A stretch of DNA of 64,000 nt, taken from assembly GCF_009183655.1 (NCBI RefSeq), contig NZ_WEIO01000001.1:372001-436000 (forward strand), given 5' to 3'. Below, piece by piece: positions 62,196 through 64,000 of this stretch. Positions within the stretch are counted from its first letter, which is position 1. Each line of letters opens with the position of its first letter. Position numbers and translations under genes: made by a program. The notes beneath the pieces are model-generated. The model saw only the letters and a program-made list of their open reading frames with translations. It did not search any database and was not told the DNA's origin. The DNA is from Bacillus aerolatus. GTDB lineage: Bacteria; Bacillota; Bacilli; Bacillales; Domibacillaceae.

Positions 62196-63671
62196 ATGGA
62201 TGAAAACAGGTCCGGCCAGCCTGAAGACAAACATCATTCCCATTATATCCGGTTGAAAAAGTTCCACTTTATTATGCTTTTATTTTTTCTCGTATTCGCA
62301 ACAGCGGCCATTACGACATTTGCCCTTGCTTTTGGTGATGAAAAAGCGGCAGATGTTGGTGTGAAGCCACGCCAGGAATTTGAAAAATTATATGAAGCAT
62401 ATGATAAATTGGAAAAAAATTATTACAAAGATGTGAATAAAGATCTTTTAGTGAACGGGGCAATCAATGGGATGCTCGATTCTCTTGATGATCCTTACAC
62501 TGATTACATGGATAAAAAAGAAGCAAGCCAATTCCATGAAAGTGTATCATCTTCATTTGAAGGAATAGGTGCAGAAATCCAGGAAGAAAAAGGCACGATC
62601 AAAATTGTCTCCCCAATTAAAGGATCGCCGGCTGAAAAGGCAGGTCTTCGTCCAAATGACCGCATCATGGCGGTTGATGGAAAAAGTCTGCAAGGTAAGA
62701 GTTCATCTGAGGCTGTCTTGCTCATACGCGGTGAAAAAGGAACAAAAGTAAAATTGCAAATTCAGCGTGCCGGGGCGACGAAACCGATGGAAGTCACGAT
62801 CGTCCGTGATGAAATTCCAATAGAGACCGTTTATGCGGAAATGGATGAAGACAAGGTTGCCCACATTCAAATTACGAGCTTTTCTGACCGCACATCGGCC
62901 GAACTGAAAAAAGCAATCGAAGAAATGAAAGCAAAAGGCATGAAGTCCATGGTACTGGATTTACGGCAAAATCCAGGCGGACTGCTTGATCAAGCCATTG
63001 AAATAACAAATATGTTCGTACCAAAAGGGAAAGTTCTTTTCCAAGTGGAAGACAGCACAGGCAAGCGCGAGAAAATGGTGTCTGATAACAAAGAAAAGTT
63101 CACTCTTCCTGTAGCAGTGCTAATCGACAGCGGAAGTGCCAGTGCTTCTGAAATCTTTGCGGCTGCGATGAAAGAATCAGCCGGTGTCCCTTTAATAGGA
63201 GAAAAAACATTCGGCAAAGGCACGGTGCAAACAGCGGAAGATTTCAAAGATGGATCGAACATGAAATTTACGACGGCCAAATGGCTGACGCCAAATGGGA
63301 ACTGGATTCATAAAAAAGGGGTAGAACCTGATACGGTAGTTAAGCTGCCTGCTTATTCGAACTTGTCTTACCTGAGCCCTGACAGTGAGCTCAAGCTCGA
63401 TAGCTTGTCAGAAGAGGTGAAGACTGCGGAGAAAATGCTCGAAGCGCTTGGCTACAACCCTGGAAAAATTGATGGTTTCTTTGATGAAGAAACGGAAGAA
63501 GCCGTGAAGGAATTTCAGAAAAAAGCAGGAATGGACGAAACAGGTGTGCTGTCAGGTGACACGACCGTTCAACTAATGACAGATTTAAGAGAAAAAGTTC
63601 AGCAAAACGATACGCAAAAACAAAAAGCTGTAGAGATCCTCTCGAAACGGCAAAAAGATTCCACGTCTTAA
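62196..63671 (+). CDS. ctpA: S41 carboxy-terminal processing protease CtpA
   Basis: Membrane-anchored serine protease with a PDZ domain facing outside, 491 residues. ATG 62196 follows AAAGCGGTGAG; the frame from 62163 lacks such a site. Order: a membrane helix FHFIMLLFFLVFATAAITTF; an N-terminal helical region; PDZ (GAEIQEEKGTIKIVSPIKGS, RPNDRIMAVDGKSLQGKSSS); catalytic core with nucleophile Ser in IDSGSASASEIFAAAM and Lys in GEKTFGKGTVQTAED; C-terminal peptidoglycan-binding domain (EKMLEALGYNPGKIDGFFDE). Length agrees with B. subtilis CtpA/CtpB; the symbol ctpA is chosen from the yodJ-deoD context. Confidence 0.9.
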   Translation: MDENRSGQPEDKHHSHYIRLKKFHFIMLLFFLVFATAAITTFALAFGDEKAADVGVKPRQEFEKLYEAYDKLEKNYYKDVNKDLLVNGAINGMLDSLDDPYTDYMDKKEASQFHESVSSSFEGIGAEIQEEKGTIKIVSPIKGSPAEKAGLRPNDRIMAVDGKSLQGKSSSEAVLLIRGEKGTKVKLQIQRAGATKPMEVTIVRDEIPIETVYAEMDEDKVAHIQITSFSDRTSAELKKAIEEMKAKGMKSMVLDLRQNPGGLLDQAIEITNMFVPKGKVLFQVEDSTGKREKMVSDNKEKFTLPVAVLIDSGSASASEIFAAAMKESAGVPLIGEKTFGKGTVQTAEDFKDGSNMKFTTAKWLTPNGNWIHKKGVEPDTVVKLPAYSNLSYLSPDSELKLDSLSEEVKTAEKMLEALGYNPGKIDGFFDEETEEAVKEFQKKAGMDETGVLSGDTTVQLMTDLREKVQQNDTQKQKAVEILSKRQKDSTS

Positions 63672-63681
63672 TGGGGTCAAA

Positions 63682-63730
63682 AGCTGTCTTTAAAAGGCCG
63701 GTTACATTCCTTTTAAAGGCAGTTTTTTTA
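63682..63730 (+). terminator. terminator of ctpA
   Basis: CTGTCTTTAAAAGG pairs with CCTTTTAAAGGCAG (one mismatch) around CCGGTTACATT, followed by seven T. Confidence 0.85.
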
Positions 63731-63761
63731 TGAAAACAAAATGGAAAGGCTGGATCATTAA

Positions 63762-64000
63762 ATGAAAAAACATGTATACGTATTGTCGGGTTTTCTCGGC
63801 AGCGGCAAAACAACCTTATTGAAACAATTACTCGTTCATTTAAAGGGCCAAAATCGCCGGCCGGCTGTGCTCATGAATGAACTTGGAGACGTGTCGATCG
63901 ATTCGGCGGTTGTAGAAGAGGACACGCCGTTAAAAGAGCTGTTAAACGGCTGTATATGCTGCACCGTACAAGAACAATTAGAATCACAATTACAAGAGCT
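63762..64000 (+). CDS. CobW/COG0523 family GTPase (metal chaperone), 5' part
   Basis: The gene runs off the window; 79 codons are visible. It starts MKKHVYVLSGFLGSGKTTLL, with the GxxGxGK P-loop, continues PAVLMNELGDVSIDSAVVEE, and has the CxCC metal site LLNGCICCTVQEQLESQL. This marks the G3E GTPase family that inserts or traffics zinc and other metals. No zinc-regulator site was found upstream. Confidence 0.88.
   Translation, partial: MKKHVYVLSGFLGSGKTTLLKQLLVHLKGQNRRPAVLMNELGDVSIDSAVVEEDTPLKELLNGCICCTVQEQLESQLQE

Overview
The window reads as chromosome from an endospore-forming member of the Bacillaceae with moderate-to-low GC. Most of it follows Bacillus subtilis-type gene order: aspB-asnS-dnaD-nth-ypoC / ponA-recU / yppE-yppG-mrfA-mrfB-cotD-ypsA-gpsB-rnpB-ypsC, then dynA to ypcP to cspD, ypgR-brxA-ypiP-thyA-dfrA, and ypmR-ypmS-msrA-msrB-yozE. 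Spore genes (cotD, spo0M), Gram-positive Shine-Dalgarno sites with GTG and TTG starts, a type B RNase P RNA and a purine riboswitch agree with this. No tRNA, rRNA operon or CRISPR array was seen.

Layout. 1-8.1 kb: aminotransferase end, tRNA charging, replication initiation (dnaD), base-excision repair (nth), and divergently PBP1 and RecU. 8.3-15.6 kb: small yppE/yppG-type genes, the MrfA/MrfB repair pair, coat protein, cell-division factor GpsB and rnpB. 15.6-21.3 kb: the RNA methyltransferase ypsC, followed by an island of about 4.55 kb. The island is bounded by a 93-bp direct repeat of the ypsC 3' end and holds a broken tyrosine integrase, a broken VOC gene, a DUF2200 gene and a complete purL. 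21.4-24.6 kb: ctaG and the xpt-pbuX xanthine salvage operon, with two PurBoxes, a sigma-A promoter and a guanine riboswitch with terminator.

25.6-32.6 kb: a 13-gene gas vesicle operon in Bacillus (Priestia) megaterium order (P-Q-B-R-N-F-G-L-S-K-J-T-U). The leading gvpA seems to have been reduced to its first 15 codons, which are joined in frame to gvpP. A palindromic repeat follows, then a Fur-box-controlled 33-residue membrane microprotein, then the double dynamin DynA. 37-44.7 kb: sulfurtransferase, flap endonuclease, two RNase H-like proteins, transporter, CspD, MntR and uncharacterised genes. 44.7-53.8 kb: ABC-F factor, ypgR, bacilliredoxin, methyltransferase, thymidylate synthase plus DHFR, and a three-gene ABC importer. 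53.8-55 kb: a repeat-rich accessory pocket with an orphan gene. 55-64 kb: DegV, lipoproteins, methionine sulfoxide reductases, Spo0M, DeoD, carboxypeptidase, S41 protease and the start of a CobW GTPase.

The main points to follow up are the purL island with its duplicated ypsC end, the GvpA-leader::GvpP fusion with a coiled-coil module shared by three Gvp proteins, the Fur-box microprotein next to dynA, and a dispersed hairpin repeat whose copies show compensatory changes. All names come from reading the sequence and from recall of families; no database search was run.
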